The notes under the pieces were generated by a model, which saw nothing but the letters and a program-made list of their open reading frames with translations, did no database searches and had not been told where the DNA came from. From positions 186,001 to 250,000 of the forward strand of contig NW_027473519.1 of assembly GCF_050947335.1 (NCBI RefSeq): a stretch of 64,000 nt of DNA. The letters run 5' to 3'. The position numbers were made by a program, and so were the translations under genes. Numbering within the stretch: the first letter of the stretch is position 1; each line of letters begins with the position of its first letter. Below are positions 35,946 to 50,836 of the stretch, in pieces. This DNA is from Megachile rotundata. Its lineage: Eukaryota; Arthropoda; Insecta; Hymenoptera; Megachilidae.

Positions 35946-38900
35946 GAGGCTGAATCGTTCGAAAATGAGCAAAATTCGTTCAAAATGAGCATAATACGTT
36001 CAAAACGAGCAAAATTGTTCATTATGGTGTCGAATTGTGCTCAGATAGGATAACTTAACATAACTAGATAGTACAGAGTCGAATTACAGAGGATATGTGC
36101 GAATTAGTGGCTGAATCGTTCGAAAATGAGCATAATTCGTTCAAAACGATCAAAATTGTTCATTGTGGTGTTGAATTGTGCTCAGTTACGATAACTTAAC
36201 ATGACTAGATAGTACAGAGTCGAATTACAGCGGATATGTGCGAATTAGATGCTGAATCGTGCGAAAATGAGCATAATTCGTTCAAAACGAGCAAAATTGT
36301 TCTTTGTGGTGTTGAATTGTGCTCAGTTACGATAACTTAACATGACTAGATATTACAGAGTCGAATTACAGCGGATATGTGCGAACTAGAGGCTGAATCG
36401 TGCGAAAATGAGCATAATTCGTTCAAAACGATCAAAATTGTTCATTGTGGTGTTGAATTGTGCTCAGTTACGATAACTTAACATGACTAGATAGTACAGA
36501 GTCGAATTACAGCGGATATGTGCGAATTAGAGGCTGAATCGTGCGAAAGTGAGCATAATTCGTTCAAAACGATCAAAATTGTTCATTGTGGTGTTGAATT
36601 GTGCTCAGTTACGATAACTTAACTAGACTAGATAGTACAGAGTCGAATTACAGCGGATATGTGCGAATTAGAGGCAGAATCGTGCGAAAATGAGCATAAT
36701 TCGTGCAAAACGAGCAAAATTGTTCATTGTGGTGTTGAATTGTGCTCAGATAGGATAACTTAACATAACTAGATAGTACAGAGTCGAATTACAGCGGATA
36801 TGTGCGAATTAGAGGCTGAACCGTGCGAAAATGAGCATAATTCGTTCAAAACGAGCAAAATTGTTCATTGTGGTGTTGAATTGTGCTCAGATAGGATAAC
36901 TTAACATAACTAGATAGTACAGAGTCGAATTACAGAGGATATGTGCGAATTAGAGGCTGAACCGTGCGAAAATGAGCAAAATTCGTTCAAAACGAGCAAA
37001 ATTCGTGCAAAACGAGCAAAATTGTTCATTGTGGTGTTGAATTGTGCTCAGATAGGATAACTTAACATAACTAGATAGTACAGAGTCGAATTACAGCGGA
37101 TATGTGCGAACTAGAGGCTGAATCGTGCGAAAATGAGCATAATTCGTTCAAAACGAGCAAAATTGTTCATTGTGGTGTTGAATTGTGCTCAGATAGGATA
37201 ACTTAACATAACTAGATAGTACAGAGTCGAATTACAGCGGATATGTGCGAATTAGAGGCTGAATCGTTCGAAAATGAGCAAAATTCGTTCAAAATGAGCA
37301 TAATACGTTCAAAACGAGCAAAATTGTTCATTATGGTGTCGAATTGTGCTCAGATAGGATAACTTAACATAACTAGATAGTACAGAGTCGAATTACAGCG
37401 GATATGTGCGAATTAGAGGCTGAATCGTGCGAAAATGAGCATAATTCGTTCAAAACGATCAAAATTGTTCATTGCGGTGTTGAATTGTGCTCAGTTACGA
37501 TAACTTAACATGACTAGATATTACAGAGTCGAATTACAGCGGATATGTGCGAACTAGAGGCTGAATCGTGCGAAAATGAGCATAATTCGTTCAAAACGAT
37601 CAAAATTGTTCATTGTGGTGTTGAATTGTGCTCAGTTACGATAACTTAACATGACTAGATAGTACAGAGTCGAATTACAGCGGATATGTGCGAATTACAG
37701 GCTGAATCGTGCGAAAATGAGCATAATTCGTGCAAAACGAGCAAAATTGTTCATTGTGGTGTCAAATTGTGCTCAGATAGGATAACTTAACATAACTAGA
37801 TAGTACAGAGTCGAATTACAGCGAATATGTGCGAATTAGAGGCTGAATCGTTCGAAAATGAGCAAAATTCGTTCAAAACGAGCAAAATTCGTACAAAACG
37901 AGCAAAATTGTTCATTGTGGTGTTGAATTGTGCTCAGATAGGATAACTTAACATAACTAGATAGTACAGAGTCGAATTGCAGCGGATATGTGCGAATTAG
38001 AGGCTGAATCGTGCGAAAATGAGCATAATTCGTGCAAAACGAGCAAAATTGTTCATTGTGGTGTCGAATTGTGCTCAGATAGGATAACTTAACATAACTA
38101 GATAGTACAGAGTCGAATTACAGCGGATATGTGCGAATTAGAGGCTGAATCGTGCGAAAATGAGCATAATTCGTTCAAAACGAGCAAAATTCGTGCAAAA
38201 CGAGCAAAATTGTTCATTGTGGTGTTGAGTTGTGCTCAGATAGGATAACTTAACATAACTAGATAGTACAGAGTCGAATTACAGCGGATATGTGCGAACT
38301 AGAGGCTGAATCGTGCGAAAATGAGCATAATTCGTTCAAAACGAGCAAAATTGTTCATTGTGGTGTTGAATTGTGCTCAGATACGATAACTTAACTAGAC
38401 TAGATAGTACAGAGTCGAATTACAGCGGATATGTGCGAATTAGAGGCTGAATCGTGCGAAAATGAGCATAATTCGTGCAAAACGAGCAAAATTGTTCATT
38501 GTGGTGTCAAATTGTGCTCAGATAGGATAACTTAACATAACTAGATAGTACAGAGTCGAATTACAGCGAATATGTGCGAATTAGAGGCTGAATCGTGCGA
38601 AAATGAGCATAATTCGTGCAAAACGAGCAAAATTGTTCATTGTGGTGTCAAATTGTGCTCAGATAGGATAACTTAACATAACTAGATAGTACAGAGTCGA
38701 ATTACAGCGAATATGTGCGATTTAGAGGCTGAATCGTTCGAAAATGAGCAAAATTCGTTCAAAACGAGCAAAATTCGTGCAAAACGAGCAAAATTGTTCA
38801 TTGTGGTGTTGAATTGTGCTCAGATAGGATAACGTAACATAACTACATAGTACAGAGTCGGATTACAGCGGATATGTGCGAATTAGAGGCTGAATCGTGC

Positions 38901-39750
38901 GAAAATGAGCATAATTCGTGCAAAACGAGCAAAATTGTTCATTGTGGTGTCGAATTGTGCTCAGATAGGATAACTTAACATAACTAGATAGTACAGAGTG
39001 GAATTACAGCGGATATCTGCGAATTAGAGGCTGAATCGTTCGAAAATGAGCAAAATTCGTTCAAAACGAGCAAAATTCGTGCAAAACGAGCAAAATTGTT
39101 CGTTGTGGTGTTGAATTGTGCTCAGATAGGATAACTTAACATAACTAGATAGTACAGAGTCGAATTACAGCGGATATGTGCGAATTAGAGGCTGAATCGT
39201 GCGAAAATGAGCATAATTCGTTCAAAACGATCAAAATTGTTCATTGTGGTGTTGAATTGTGCTCAGTTACGATAACTTAACATGACTAGATATTACAGAG
39301 TCGAATTACAGCGGATATGTGCGAACTAGAGGCTGAATCGTGCGAAAATGAGCATAATTCGTTCAAAACGATCAAAATTGTTCATTGTGGTGGTGAATTG
39401 TGCTCAGTTACGATAACTTAACATGACTAGATAGTACAGAGTCGAATTACAGCGGATATGTGCGAATTACAGGCTGAATCGTGCGAAAATGAGCATAATT
39501 CGTGCAAAACGAGCAAAATTGTTCATTGTGGTGTCAAATTGTGCTCAGATAGGATAACTTAACATAACTAGATAGTACAGAGTCGAATTACAGCGAATAT
39601 GTGCGAATTAGAGGCTGAATCGTTCGAAAATGAGCAAAATTCGTTCAAAACGAGCAAAATTCGTACAAAACGAGCAAAATTGTTCATTGTGGTGTTGAAT
39701 TGTGCTCAGATAGGATAACTTAACATAACTAGATAGTACAGAGTCGAATT
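35945..39750 (+). repeat. Domain E: transition mosaic
   Basis: Pieces of several neighbouring series in new order: the L' and TTAGTGGCTG (36104) pair of domain C, a CTAGATATT monomer followed by GAAAGTGAGC and GGCAGAATC (36673), a GAACCG pair, the 5-mer series of domain D (37.3-37.9 kb), a CAGATACG hybrid tail near 38381, and the CTACATAG/CGGATTAC block of domain B form A (about 38.7-39.1 kb, matching 8.6-9.0 and 15.7-16.1 kb). No single HOR period fits the stretch. Confidence 0.65.
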
Positions 39751-42620
39751 GCAGCGGATATGTGCGAATTAGAGGCTGAATCGTGCGAAAATGAGCGTAA
39801 TTCGTGCAAAACGAGCAAAATTGTTCATTGTGGTGTCGAATTGTGCTCAGATAGGATAACTTAACATAACTAGATAGTACAGAGTCGAATTACAGCGGAT
39901 ATGTGCGAATTAGAGGCTGAATCGTGCGAAAATGAGCATAATTCGTTCAAAACGAGCAAAATTCGTGCAAAACGAGCAAAATTGTTCATTGTGGTGTTGA
40001 GTTGTGCTCAGATAGGATAACTTAACATAACTAGATAGTACAGAGTCGAATTACAGCGGATATGTGCGAACTAGAGGCTGAATCGTGCGAAAATGAGCAT
40101 AATTCGTTCAAAACGAGCAAAATTGTTCATTGTGGTGTTGAATTGTGCTCAGATAGGATAACTTAACATAACTAGATAGTACAGAGTCGAATTACAGCGG
40201 ATATGTGCGAATTAGAGGCTGAATCGTGCGAAAATGAGCATAATTCGTTCAAAACGATCAAAATTGTTCATTGTGGTGTTGAATTGTGCTCAGTTACGAT
40301 AACTTAACATGACTAGATAGTACAGAGTCGAATTACAGCGGATATGTGCGAATTAGAGGCTGAATCGTGCGAAAATGAGCATAATTCGTTCAAAACGATC
40401 AAAATTGTTCATTGTGGTGTTGAATTGTGCTCAGTTACGATAACTTAACTAGACTAGATAGTACAGAGTCGAATTACAGCGGATATGTGCGAATTAGAGG
40501 CTGAATCGTGCGAAAATGAGCATAATTCGTTCAAAACGAGCAAAATTCGTGCAAAACGAGCAAAATTGTTCATTGTGGTGTTGAGTTGTGCTCAGATAGG
40601 ATAACTTAACATAACAAGATAGTACAGAGTCGAATTACAGCGGATATGTGCGAATTAGAGGCTGAATCGTTCGAAAATGAGCAAAATTCGTTCAAAACGA
40701 GCAAAATTGTTCGTTGTGGTGTTGAATTGTGCTCAGATAGGATAACGTAACATAACTAGGTAGTACAGAGTCGAATTACAGCGGATATGTGCGAATTAGA
40801 GGCTGAATCGTGCGAAAATGAGCATAATTCGTTCAAAACGAGCAAAATTGTTCGTTGTGGTGTTGAATTGTGCTCAGATAGGATAACTTAACATAACTAG
40901 ATAGTACAGAGTGGAATTACAGCGGATATCTGCGAATTAGAGGCTGAATCGTTCGAAAATGAGCAAAATTCGTTCAAAACGAGTAAAATTGTTCATTGTG
41001 GTGTTGAATTGTGCTCAGTTACGATAACTTAACATGACTAGATATTACAGAGTCGAATTACAGCGGATATGTGCGAACTAGAGGCTGAATCGTGCGAAAA
41101 TGAGCATAATTCGTTCAAAACGATCAAAATTGTTCATTGTGGTGTTGAATTGTGCTCAGTTACGATAACTTAACATGACTAGATAGTACAGAGTCGAATT
41201 ACAGCGAATATGTGCGATTTAGAGGCTGAATCGTTCGAAAATGAGCAAAATTCGTTCAAAACGAGCAAAATTCGTGCAAAACGAGCAAAATTGTTCATTG
41301 TGGTGTTGAATTGTGCTCAGATAGGATAACTTAACATAACTACATAGTACAGAGTCGAATTACAGCGGATATGTGCGAATTAGAGGCTGAATCGTGCGAA
41401 AATGAGCATAATTCGTGCAAAACGAGCAAAATTGTTCATTGTGGTGTCAAATTATGCTCAGATAGGATAACTTAACATAACTAGATAGTACAGAGTCGAA
41501 TTACAGCGGATATGTGCGAATTAGAGGCTGAATCGTGCGAAAATGAGCATAATTCATTCAAAACGAGCAAAATTGTTCGTTGTGGTGTTGAATTGTGCTC
41601 AGATAGGATAACTTAACATAACTAGATAGTACAGAGTGGAATTACAGCGGATATCTGCGAATTAGAGGCTGAATCGTTCGAAAATGAGCAAGATTCGTTC
41701 AAAACGAGCAAAATTCGTGCAAAACGAGCAAAATTGTTCATTGTGGTGTTGAATTGTGCTCAGATAGGATAACTCAACATAACTAGATAGTACAGAGTCG
41801 AATTACAGCGGATATGTGCGAACTAGAGGCTGAATCGTGCGTAAATGAGCATAATTCGTTCAAAACGAGCAAAATTGTTCATTGTGGTGTTGAATTGTGC
41901 TCAGTTACGATAACTTAACATGACTAGATAGTACAGAGTCGAATTACAGCGGATATGTGCGAATTAGATGCTGAATCGTGCGAAAATGAGCATAATTCGT
42001 TCAAAACGAGCAAAATTGTTCTTTGTGGTGTTGAATTGTGCTCAGTTACGATAACTTAACATGACTAGATAGTACAGAGTCGAATTACAGCGGATATGTG
42101 CGAATTAGAGGCTGAATCGTGCGAAAATGAGCATAATTCGATTAAAACGATCAAAATTGCTCATTGTGGTGTTGAATTGTGCTCAGTTATGATAACTCAA
42201 CATGACTAGATAGTACAGAGTCGAATTACAGCGGATATGTGCGAATTAGAGGCTGAATCGTGCGAAAATGAGCATAATTCGATTAAAACGATCAAAATTG
42301 CTCATTGTGGTGTTGAATTGTGCTCAGTTATGATAACTCAACATGACTAGATAGTACAGAGTCGAATTACAGCGGATATGTGCGAATTAGAGGCTGAATC
42401 GTGCGAAAATGAGCATAATTCGTGCAAAACGAGCAAAATTGTTCATTGTGGTGTCGAATTGTGCTCAGATAGGATAACTTAACATAACTAGATAGTACAG
42501 AGTCGAATTACAGCGGATATGTGCGAATTAGAGGCTGAATCGTGCGAAAATGAGCATAATTCGTTCAAAACGATCAAAATTGTTCATTGTGGTGTTGAAT
42601 TGTGCTCAGTTACGATAACT

Positions 42621-42801
42621 TAACATGACTAGATATTACAGAGTCGAATTACAGCGGATATGTGCGAACTAGAGGCTGAATCGTTCGAAAATGAGCAAAA
42701 TTCGTTCAAAACGAGCAAAATTCGTGCAAAACGAGCAAAATTCGTGCAAAACGAGCAAAATTGTTCATTGTGGTGTTGAATTGTGCTCAGATAGGATAAC
42801 T
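42621..42801 (+). repeat. 181-bp monomer, copy 3
   Basis: Same CTAGATATT/GAACTAGAG background. First 181-bp copy of the right-hand 6-kb HOR domain; its counterpart is 5,981 bp downstream at 48602. Confidence 0.94.
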
Positions 42802-44815
42802 TAACATAACTAGATAGTACAGAGTCGAATTACAGCGGATATGTGCGAATTAGAGTCTGAATCGTGCGAAAATGAGCATAATTCGTTCAAAACGATCAAA
42901 ATTGTTCATTGTGGTGTTGAATTGTGCTCAGTTACGATAACTTAACTAGACTAGATAGTACAGAGTCGAATTACAGCGGATATGTGCGAATTAGAGGCAG
43001 AATCGTGCGAAAATGAGCATAATTCGTGCAAAACGAGCAAAATTGTTCATTGTGGTGTTGAATTGTGCTCAGTTACGATAACTTAACATGACTAGATAGT
43101 ACAGAGTCGAATTACAGCGGATATGTGCGAATTAGAGGCTGAATCGTGCGAAAATGAGCATAATTCGTTCAAAACGATCAAAATTGTTCATTGTGGTGTT
43201 GAATTGTGCTCAGTTACGATAACTTAACATGACTAGATAGTACAGAGTCGAATTACAGCGGATATGTGCGAATTAGAGGCTGAATCGTGCGAAAATGAGC
43301 ATAATTCGTTCAAAACGAGCAAAATTGTTCATTGTGGTGTTGAATTGTGCTCAGATAGGATAACTTAACATAACTAGATAGTACAGAGTCGAATTACAGC
43401 GGATATGTGCGAATTAGAGGCTGAACCGTGCGAAAATGAGCATAATTCGTTCAAAACGAGCAAAATTGTTCATTGTGGTGTTGAATTGTGCTCAGATAGG
43501 ATAACTTAACATAACTAGATAGTACAGAGTCGAATTACAGCGGATATGTGCGAATTAGAGGCTGAACCGTGCGAAAATGAGCAAAATTCGTTCAAAACGA
43601 GCAAAATTCGTGCAAAACGAGCAAAATTGTTCATTGTGGTGTTGAATTGTGCTCAGATAGGATAACTTAACATAACTAGATAGTACAGAGTCGAATTACA
43701 GCGGATATGTGCGAACTAGAGGCTGAATCGTGCGAAAATGAGCATAATTCGTTCAAAACGAGCAAAATTGTTCATTGTGGTGTTGAATTGTGCTCAGATA
43801 GGATAACTTAACATAACTAGATAGTACAGAGTCGAATTACAGCGGATATGTGCGAATTAGAGGCTGAATCGTTCGAAAATGAGCAAAATTCGTTCAAAAT
43901 GAGCATAATACGTTCAAAACGAGCAAAATTGTTCATTATGGTGTCGAATTGTGCTCAGATAGGATAACTTAACATAACTAGATAGTACAGAGTCGAATTA
44001 CAGAGGATATGTGCGAATTAGTGGCTGAATCGTTCGAAAATGAGCATAATTCGTTCAAAACGATCAAAATTGTTCATTGTGGTGTTGAATTGTGCTCAGT
44101 TACGATAACTTAACATGACTAGATAGTACAGAGTCGAATTACAGCGGATATGTGCGAATTAGATGCTGAATCGTGCGAAAATGAGCATAATTCGTTCAAA
44201 ACGAGCAAAATTGTTCTTTGTGGTGTTGAATTGTGCTCAGTTACGATAACTTAACATGACTAGATAGTACAGAGTCGAATTACAGCGGATATGTGCGAAT
44301 TAGAGGCTGAATCGTGCGAAAATGAGCATAATTCGATTAAAACGATCAAAATTGCTCATTGTGGTGTTGAATTGTGCTCAGTTATGATAACTCAACATGA
44401 CTAGATAGTACAGAGTCGAATTACAGCGGATATGTGCGAATTAGAGGCTGAATCGTGCGAAAATGAGCATAATTCGATTAAAACGATCAAAATTGCTCAT
44501 TGTGGTGTTGAATTGTGCTCAGTTATGATAACTCAACATGACTAGATAGTACAGAGTCGAATTACAGCGGATATGTGCGAATTAGAGGCTGAATCGTGCG
44601 AAAATGAGCATAATTCGTGCAAAACGAGCAAAATTGTTCATTGTGGTGTCGAATTGTGCTCAGATAGGATAACTTAACATAACTAGATAGTACAGAGTCG
44701 AATTACAGCGGATATGTGCGAATTAGAGGCTGAATCGAGCGAAAATGAGCATAATTCGTTCAAAACGATCAAAATTGTTCATTGTGGTGTTGAATTGTGC
44801 TCAGTTACGATAACT

Positions 44816-44996
44816 TAACATGACTAGATATTACAGAGTCGAATTACAGCGGATATGTGCGAACTAGAGGCTGAATCGTTCGAAAATGAGCAAAATTCGT
44901 TCAAAACGAGCAAAATTCGTGCAAAACGAGCAAAATTCGTGCAAAACGAGCAAAATTGTTCATTGTGGTGTTGAATTGTGCTCAGATAGGATAACT
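44816..44996 (+). repeat. 181-bp monomer, copy 4
   Basis: 2,195 bp after copy 3, showing that the 15-mer duplication of domain C is embedded inside the larger 41-mer unit. The preceding monomer has CTGAATCGAGCG, shared with the counterpart near 50575. Confidence 0.94.
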
Positions 44997-47900
44997 TAAC
45001 ATAACTAGATAGTACAGAGTCGAATTACAGCGGATATGTGCGAATTAGAGTCTGAATCGTGCGAAAATGAGCATAATTCGTTCAAAACGATCAAAATTGT
45101 TCATTGTGGTGTTGTATTGTGCTCAGTTACGATAACTTAACATGACTAGATAGTACAGAGTCGAATTACAGCGGATATGTGCGAATTAGAGGCTGAATCG
45201 TGCGAAAATGAGCATAATTCGTTCAAAACGATCAAAATTGTTCATTGTGGTGTTGAATTGTGCTCAGTTACGATAACTTAACATGACTAGATAGTACAGA
45301 GTCGAATTACAGCGGATATGTGCGAATTAGAGGCTGAATCGTGCGAAAGTGAGCATAATTCGTTCAAAACGATCAAAATTGTTCATTGTGGTGTTGAATT
45401 GTGCTCAGTTACGATAACTTAACTAGACTAGATAGTACAGAGTCGAATTACAGCGGATATGTGCGAATTAGAGGCAGAATCGTGCGAAAATGAGCATAAT
45501 TCGTGCAAAACGAGCAAAATTGTTCATTGTGGTGTTGAATTGTGCTCAGTTACGATAACTTAACATGACTAGATAGTACAGAGTCGAATTACAGCGGATA
45601 TGTGCGAATTAGAGGCTGAATCGTGCGAAAATGAGCATAATTCGTTCAAAACGATCAAAATTGTTCATTGTGGTGTTGAATTGTGCTCAGTTACGATAAC
45701 TTAACATGACTAGATAGTACAGAGTCGAATTACAGCGGATATGTGCGAATTAGAGGCTGAATCGTGCGAAAATGAGCATAATTCGTGCAAAACGAGCAAA
45801 ATTGTTCATTGTGGTGTCGAATTGTGCTCAGATAGGATAACTTAACATAACTAGATAGTACAGAGTCGAATTACAGCGGATATGTGCGAATTAGAGGCTG
45901 AATCGTGCGAAAATGAGCATAATTCGTTCAAAACGAGCAAAATTCCTGCAAAACGAGCAAAATTGTTCATTGTGGTGTTGAGTTGTGCTCAGATAGGATA
46001 ACTTAACATAACTAGATAGTACAGAGTCGAATTACAGCGGATATGTGCGAACTAGAGGCTGAATCGTGCGAAAATGAGCATAATTCGTTCAAAACGAGCA
46101 AAATTGTTCATTGTGGTGTTGAATTGTGCTCAGATAGGATAACTTAACATAACTAGATAGTACAGAGTCGAATTACAGCGGATATGTGCGAATTAGAGGC
46201 TGAATCGTGCGAAAATGAGCATAATTCGTTCAAAACGATCAAAATTGTTCATTGTGGTGTTGAATTGTGCTCAGTTACGATAACTTAACATGACTAGATA
46301 GTACAGAGTCGAATTACAGCGGATATGTGCGAATTAGAGGCTGAATCGTGCGAAAATGAGCATAATTCGTTCAAAACGATCAAAATTGTTCATTGTGGTG
46401 TTGAATTGTGCTCAGTTACGATAACTTAACTAGACTAGATAGTACAGAGTCGAATTACAGCGGATATGTGCGAATTAGAGGCTGAATCGTGCGAAAATGA
46501 GCATAATTCGTTCAAAACGAGCAAAATTCGTGCAAAACGAGCAAAATTGTTCATTGTGGTGTTGAGTTGTGCTCAGATAGGATAACTTAACATAACTAGA
46601 TAGTACAGAGTCGAATTACAGCGGATATGTGCGAATTAGAGGCTGAATCGTTCGAAAATGAGCAAAATTCGTTCAAAACGAGCAAAATTGTTCGTTGTGG
46701 TGTTGAATTGTGCTCAGATAGGATAACGTAACATAACTAGGTAGTACAGAGTCGAATTACAGCGGATATGTGCGAATTAGAGGCTGAATCGTGCGAAAAT
46801 GAGCATAATTCGTTCAAAACGAGCAAAATTGTTCGTTGTGGTGTTGAATTGTGCTCAGATAGGATAACTTAACATAACTAGATAGTACAGAGTGGAATTA
46901 CAGCGGATATCTGCGAATTAGAGGCTGAATCGTTCGAAAATGAGCAAAATTCGTTCAAAACGAGTAAAATTGTTCATTGTGGTGTTGAATTGTGCTCAGT
47001 TACGATAACTTAACATGACTAGATATTACAGAGTCGAATTACAGCGGATATGTGCGAACTAGAGGCTGAATCGTGCGAAAATGAGCATAATTCGTTCAAA
47101 ACGATCAAAATTGTTCATTGTGGTGTTGAATTGTGCTCAGTTACGATAACTTAACATGACTAGATAGTACAGAGTCGAATTACAGCGAATATGTGCGATT
47201 TAGAGGCTGAATCGTTCGAAAATGAGCAAAATTCGTTCAAAACGAGCAAAATTCGTGCAAAACGAGCAAAATTGTTCATTGTGGTGTTGAATTGTGCTCA
47301 GATAGGATAACTTAACATAACTACATAGTACAGAGTCGAATTACAGCGGATATGTGCGAATTAGAGGCTGAATCGTGCGAAAATGAGCATAATTCGTGCA
47401 AAACGAGCAAAATTGTTCATTGTGGTGTCAAATTATGCTCAGATAGGATAACTTAACATAACTAGATAGTACAGAGTCGAATTACAGCGGATATGTGCGA
47501 ATTAGAGGCTGAATCGTGCGAAAATGAGCATAATTCATTCAAAACGAGCAAAATTGTTCGTTGTGGTGTTGAATTGTGCTCAGATAGGATAACTTAACAT
47601 AACTAGATAGTACAGAGTGGAATTACAGCGGATATCTGCGAATTAGAGGCTGAATCGTTCGAAAATGAGCAAGATTCGTTCAAAACGAGCAAAATTCGTG
47701 CAAAACGAGCAAAATTGTTCATTGTGGTGTTGAATTGTGCTCAGATAGGATAACTCAACATAACTAGATAGTACAGAGTCGAATTACAGCGGATATGTGC
47801 GAACTAGAGGCTGAATCGTGCGTAAATGAGCATAATTCGTTCAAAACGAGCAAAATTGTTCATTGTGGTGTTGAATTGTGCTCAGTTACGATAACTTAAC

Positions 47901-48601
47901 ATGACTAGATAGTACAGAGTCGAATTACAGCGGATATGTGCGAATTAGATGCTGAATCGTGCGAAAATGAGCATAATTCGTTCAAAACGAGCAAAATTGT
48001 TCTTTGTGGTGTTGAATTGTGCTCAGTTACGATAACTTAACATGACTAGATAGTACAGAGTCGAATTACAGCGGATATGTGCGAATTAGAGGCTGAATCG
48101 TGCGAAAATGAGCATAATTCGATTAAAACGATCAAAATTGCTCATTGTGGTGTTGAATTGTGCTCAGTTATGATAACTCAACATGACTAGATAGTACAGA
48201 GTCGAATTACAGCGGATATGTGCGAATTAGAGGCTGAATCGTGCGAAAATGAGCATAATTCGATTAAAACGATCAAAATTGCTCATTGTGGTGTTGAATT
48301 GTGCTCAGTTATGATAACTCAACATGACTAGATAGTACAGAGTCGAATTACAGCGGATATGTGCGAATTAGAGGCTGAATCGTGCGAAAATGAGCATAAT
48401 TCGTGCAAAACGAGCAAAATTGTTCATTGTGGTGTCGAATTGTGCTCAGATAGGATAACTTAACATAACTAGATAGTACAGAGTCGAATTACAGCGGATA
48501 TGTGCGAATTAGAGGCTGAATCGTGCGAAAATGAGCATAATTCGTTCAAAACGATCAAAATTGTTCATTGTGGTGTTGAATTGTGCTCAGTTACGATAAC
48601 T

Positions 48602-48782
48602 TAACATGACTAGATATTACAGAGTCGAATTACAGCGGATATGTGCGAACTAGAGGCTGAATCGTTCGAAAATGAGCAAAATTCGTTCAAAACGAGCAAA
48701 ATTCGTGCAAAACGAGCAAAATTCGTGCAAAACGAGCAAAATTGTTCATTGTGGTGTTGAATTGTGCTCAGATAGGATAACT
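48602..48782 (+). repeat. 181-bp monomer, copy 5
   Basis: Exactly 5,981 bp downstream of copy 3; supports the 41-mer HOR. Confidence 0.94.
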
Positions 48783-49205
48783 TAACATAACTAGATAGTA
48801 CAGAGTCGAATTACAGCGGATATGTGCGAATTAGAGTCTGAATCGTGCGAAAATGAGCATAATTCGTTCAAAACGATCAAAATTGTTCATTGTGGTGTTG
48901 AATTGTGCTCAGTTACGATAACTTAACTAGACTAGATAGTACAGAGTCGAATTACAGCGGATATGTGCGAATTAGAGGCAGAATCGTGCGAAAATGAGCA
49001 TAATTCGTGCAAAACGAGCAAAATTGTTCATTGTGGTGTTGAATTGTGCTCAGTTACGATAACTTAACATGACTAGATAGTACAGAGTCGAATTACAGCG
49101 GATATGTGCGAATTAGAGGCTGAATCGTGCGAAAATGAGCATAATTCGTTCAAAACGATCAAAATTGTTCATTGTGGTGTTGAATTGTGCTCAGTTACGA
49201 TAACT

Positions 49206-49346
49206 TAACATGACTAGATAGTACAGAGTCGAATTACAGCGGATATGTGCGAACTAGAGGCTGAACCGTGCGAAAATGAGCATAATTCGTTCAAAACGAG
49301 CAAAATTGTTCATTGTGGTGTTGAATTGTGCTCAGATAGGATAACT
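49206..49346 (+). repeat. Chimeric monomer at a one-monomer deletion
   Basis: Combines GAACTAGAGG with CTGAACCGTG, a combination not seen in the corresponding part of copy 1, where a GAATTAG/GAATCG monomer and then a GAATTAG/GAACCG monomer stand. It sits exactly where copy 2 loses 141 bp, so it is the likely site of the loss; the GAACTAG base may be a separate conversion. Confidence 0.65.
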
Positions 49347-50655
49347 TAACATAACTAGATAGTACAGAGTCGAATTACAGCGGATATGTGCGAATTAGAG
49401 GCTGAACCGTGCGAAAATGAGCAAAATTCGTTCAAAACGAGCAAAATTCGTGCAAAACGAGCAAAATTGTTCATTGTGGTGTTGAATTGTGCTCAGATAG
49501 GATAACTTAACATAACTAGATAGTACAGAGTCGAATTACAGCGGATATGTGCGAACTAGAGGCTGAATCGTGCGAAAATGAGCATAATTCGTTCAAAACG
49601 AGCAAAATTGTTCATTGTGGTGTTGAATTGTGCTCAGATAGGATAACTTAACATAACTAGATAGTACAGAGTCGAATTACAGCGGATATGTGCGAATTAG
49701 AGGCTGAATCGTTCGAAAATGAGCAAAATTCGTTCAAAATGAGCATAATACGTTCAAAACGAGCAAAATTGTTCATTATGGTGTCGAATTGTGCTCAGAT
49801 AGGATAACTTAACATAACTAGATAGTACAGAGTCGAATTACAGAGGATATGTGCGAATTAGTGGCTGAATCGTTCGAAAATGAGCATAATTCGTTCAAAA
49901 CGATCAAAATTGTTCATTGTGGTGTTGAATTGTGCTCAGTTACGATAACTTAACATGACTAGATAGTACAGAGTCGAATTACAGCGGATATGTGCGAATT
50001 AGATGCTGAATCGTGCGAAAATGAGCATAATTCGTTCAAAACGAGCAAAATTGTTCTTTGTGGTGTTGAATTGTGCTCAGTTACGATAACTTAACATGAC
50101 TAGATAGTACAGAGTCGAATTACAGCGGATATGTGCGAATTAGAGGCTGAATCGTGCGAAAATGAGCATAATTCGATTAAAACGATCAAAATTGCTCATT
50201 GTGGTGTTGAATTGTGCTCAGTTATGATAACTCAACATGACTAGATAGTACAGAGTCGAATTACAGCGGATATGTGCGAATTAGAGGCTGAATCGTGCGA
50301 AAATGAGCATAATTCGATTAAAACGATCAAAATTGCTCATTGTGGTGTTGAATTGTGCTCAGTTATGATAACTCAACATGACTAGATAGTACAGAGTCGA
50401 ATTACAGCGGATATGTGCGAATTAGAGGCTGAATCGTGCGAAAATGAGCATAATTCGTGCAAAACGAGCAAAATTGTTCATTGTGGTGTCGAATTGTGCT
50501 CAGATAGGATAACTTAACATAACTAGATAGTACAGAGTCGAATTACAGCGGATATGTGCGAATTAGAGGCTGAATCGAGCGAAAATGAGCATAATTCGTT
50601 CAAAACGATCAAAATTGTTCATTGTGGTGTTGAATTGTGCTCAGTTACGATAACT

Positions 50656-50836
50656 TAACATGACTAGATATTACAGAGTCGAATTACAGCGGATATGTGC
50701 GAACTAGAGGCTGAATCGTTCGAAAATGAGCAAAATTCGTTCAAAACGAGCAAAATTCGTGCAAAACGAGCAAAATTCGTGCAAAACGAGCAAAATTGTT
50801 CATTGTGGTGTTGAATTGTGCTCAGATAGGATAACT
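50656..50836 (+). repeat. 181-bp monomer, copy 6
   Basis: 5,840 bp downstream of copy 4, that is 5,981 minus one 141-bp monomer. The missing monomer is accounted for by a chimeric monomer at 49206-49346. Confidence 0.94.

Larger units (their letters stand above)
39750..45730 (+). repeat. Right-hand HOR, copy 1 (41 monomers, 5,981 bp)
   Basis: Markers repeat 5,981 bp downstream: CTAGGTAG 40756/46737, GAGTAAAATT 40981/46962, CATTCA 41555/47536, GCGTAAAT 41839/47820, GATTAA 42140/48121, 181-bp anchor 42629/48610, GGCAGAATC 42996/48977. 5,981 equals 41 x 141 + 10 x 20. Private to this copy: GAGCGTAATTCG near 39796 and ATAACAAGATAG near 40611. Confidence 0.85.
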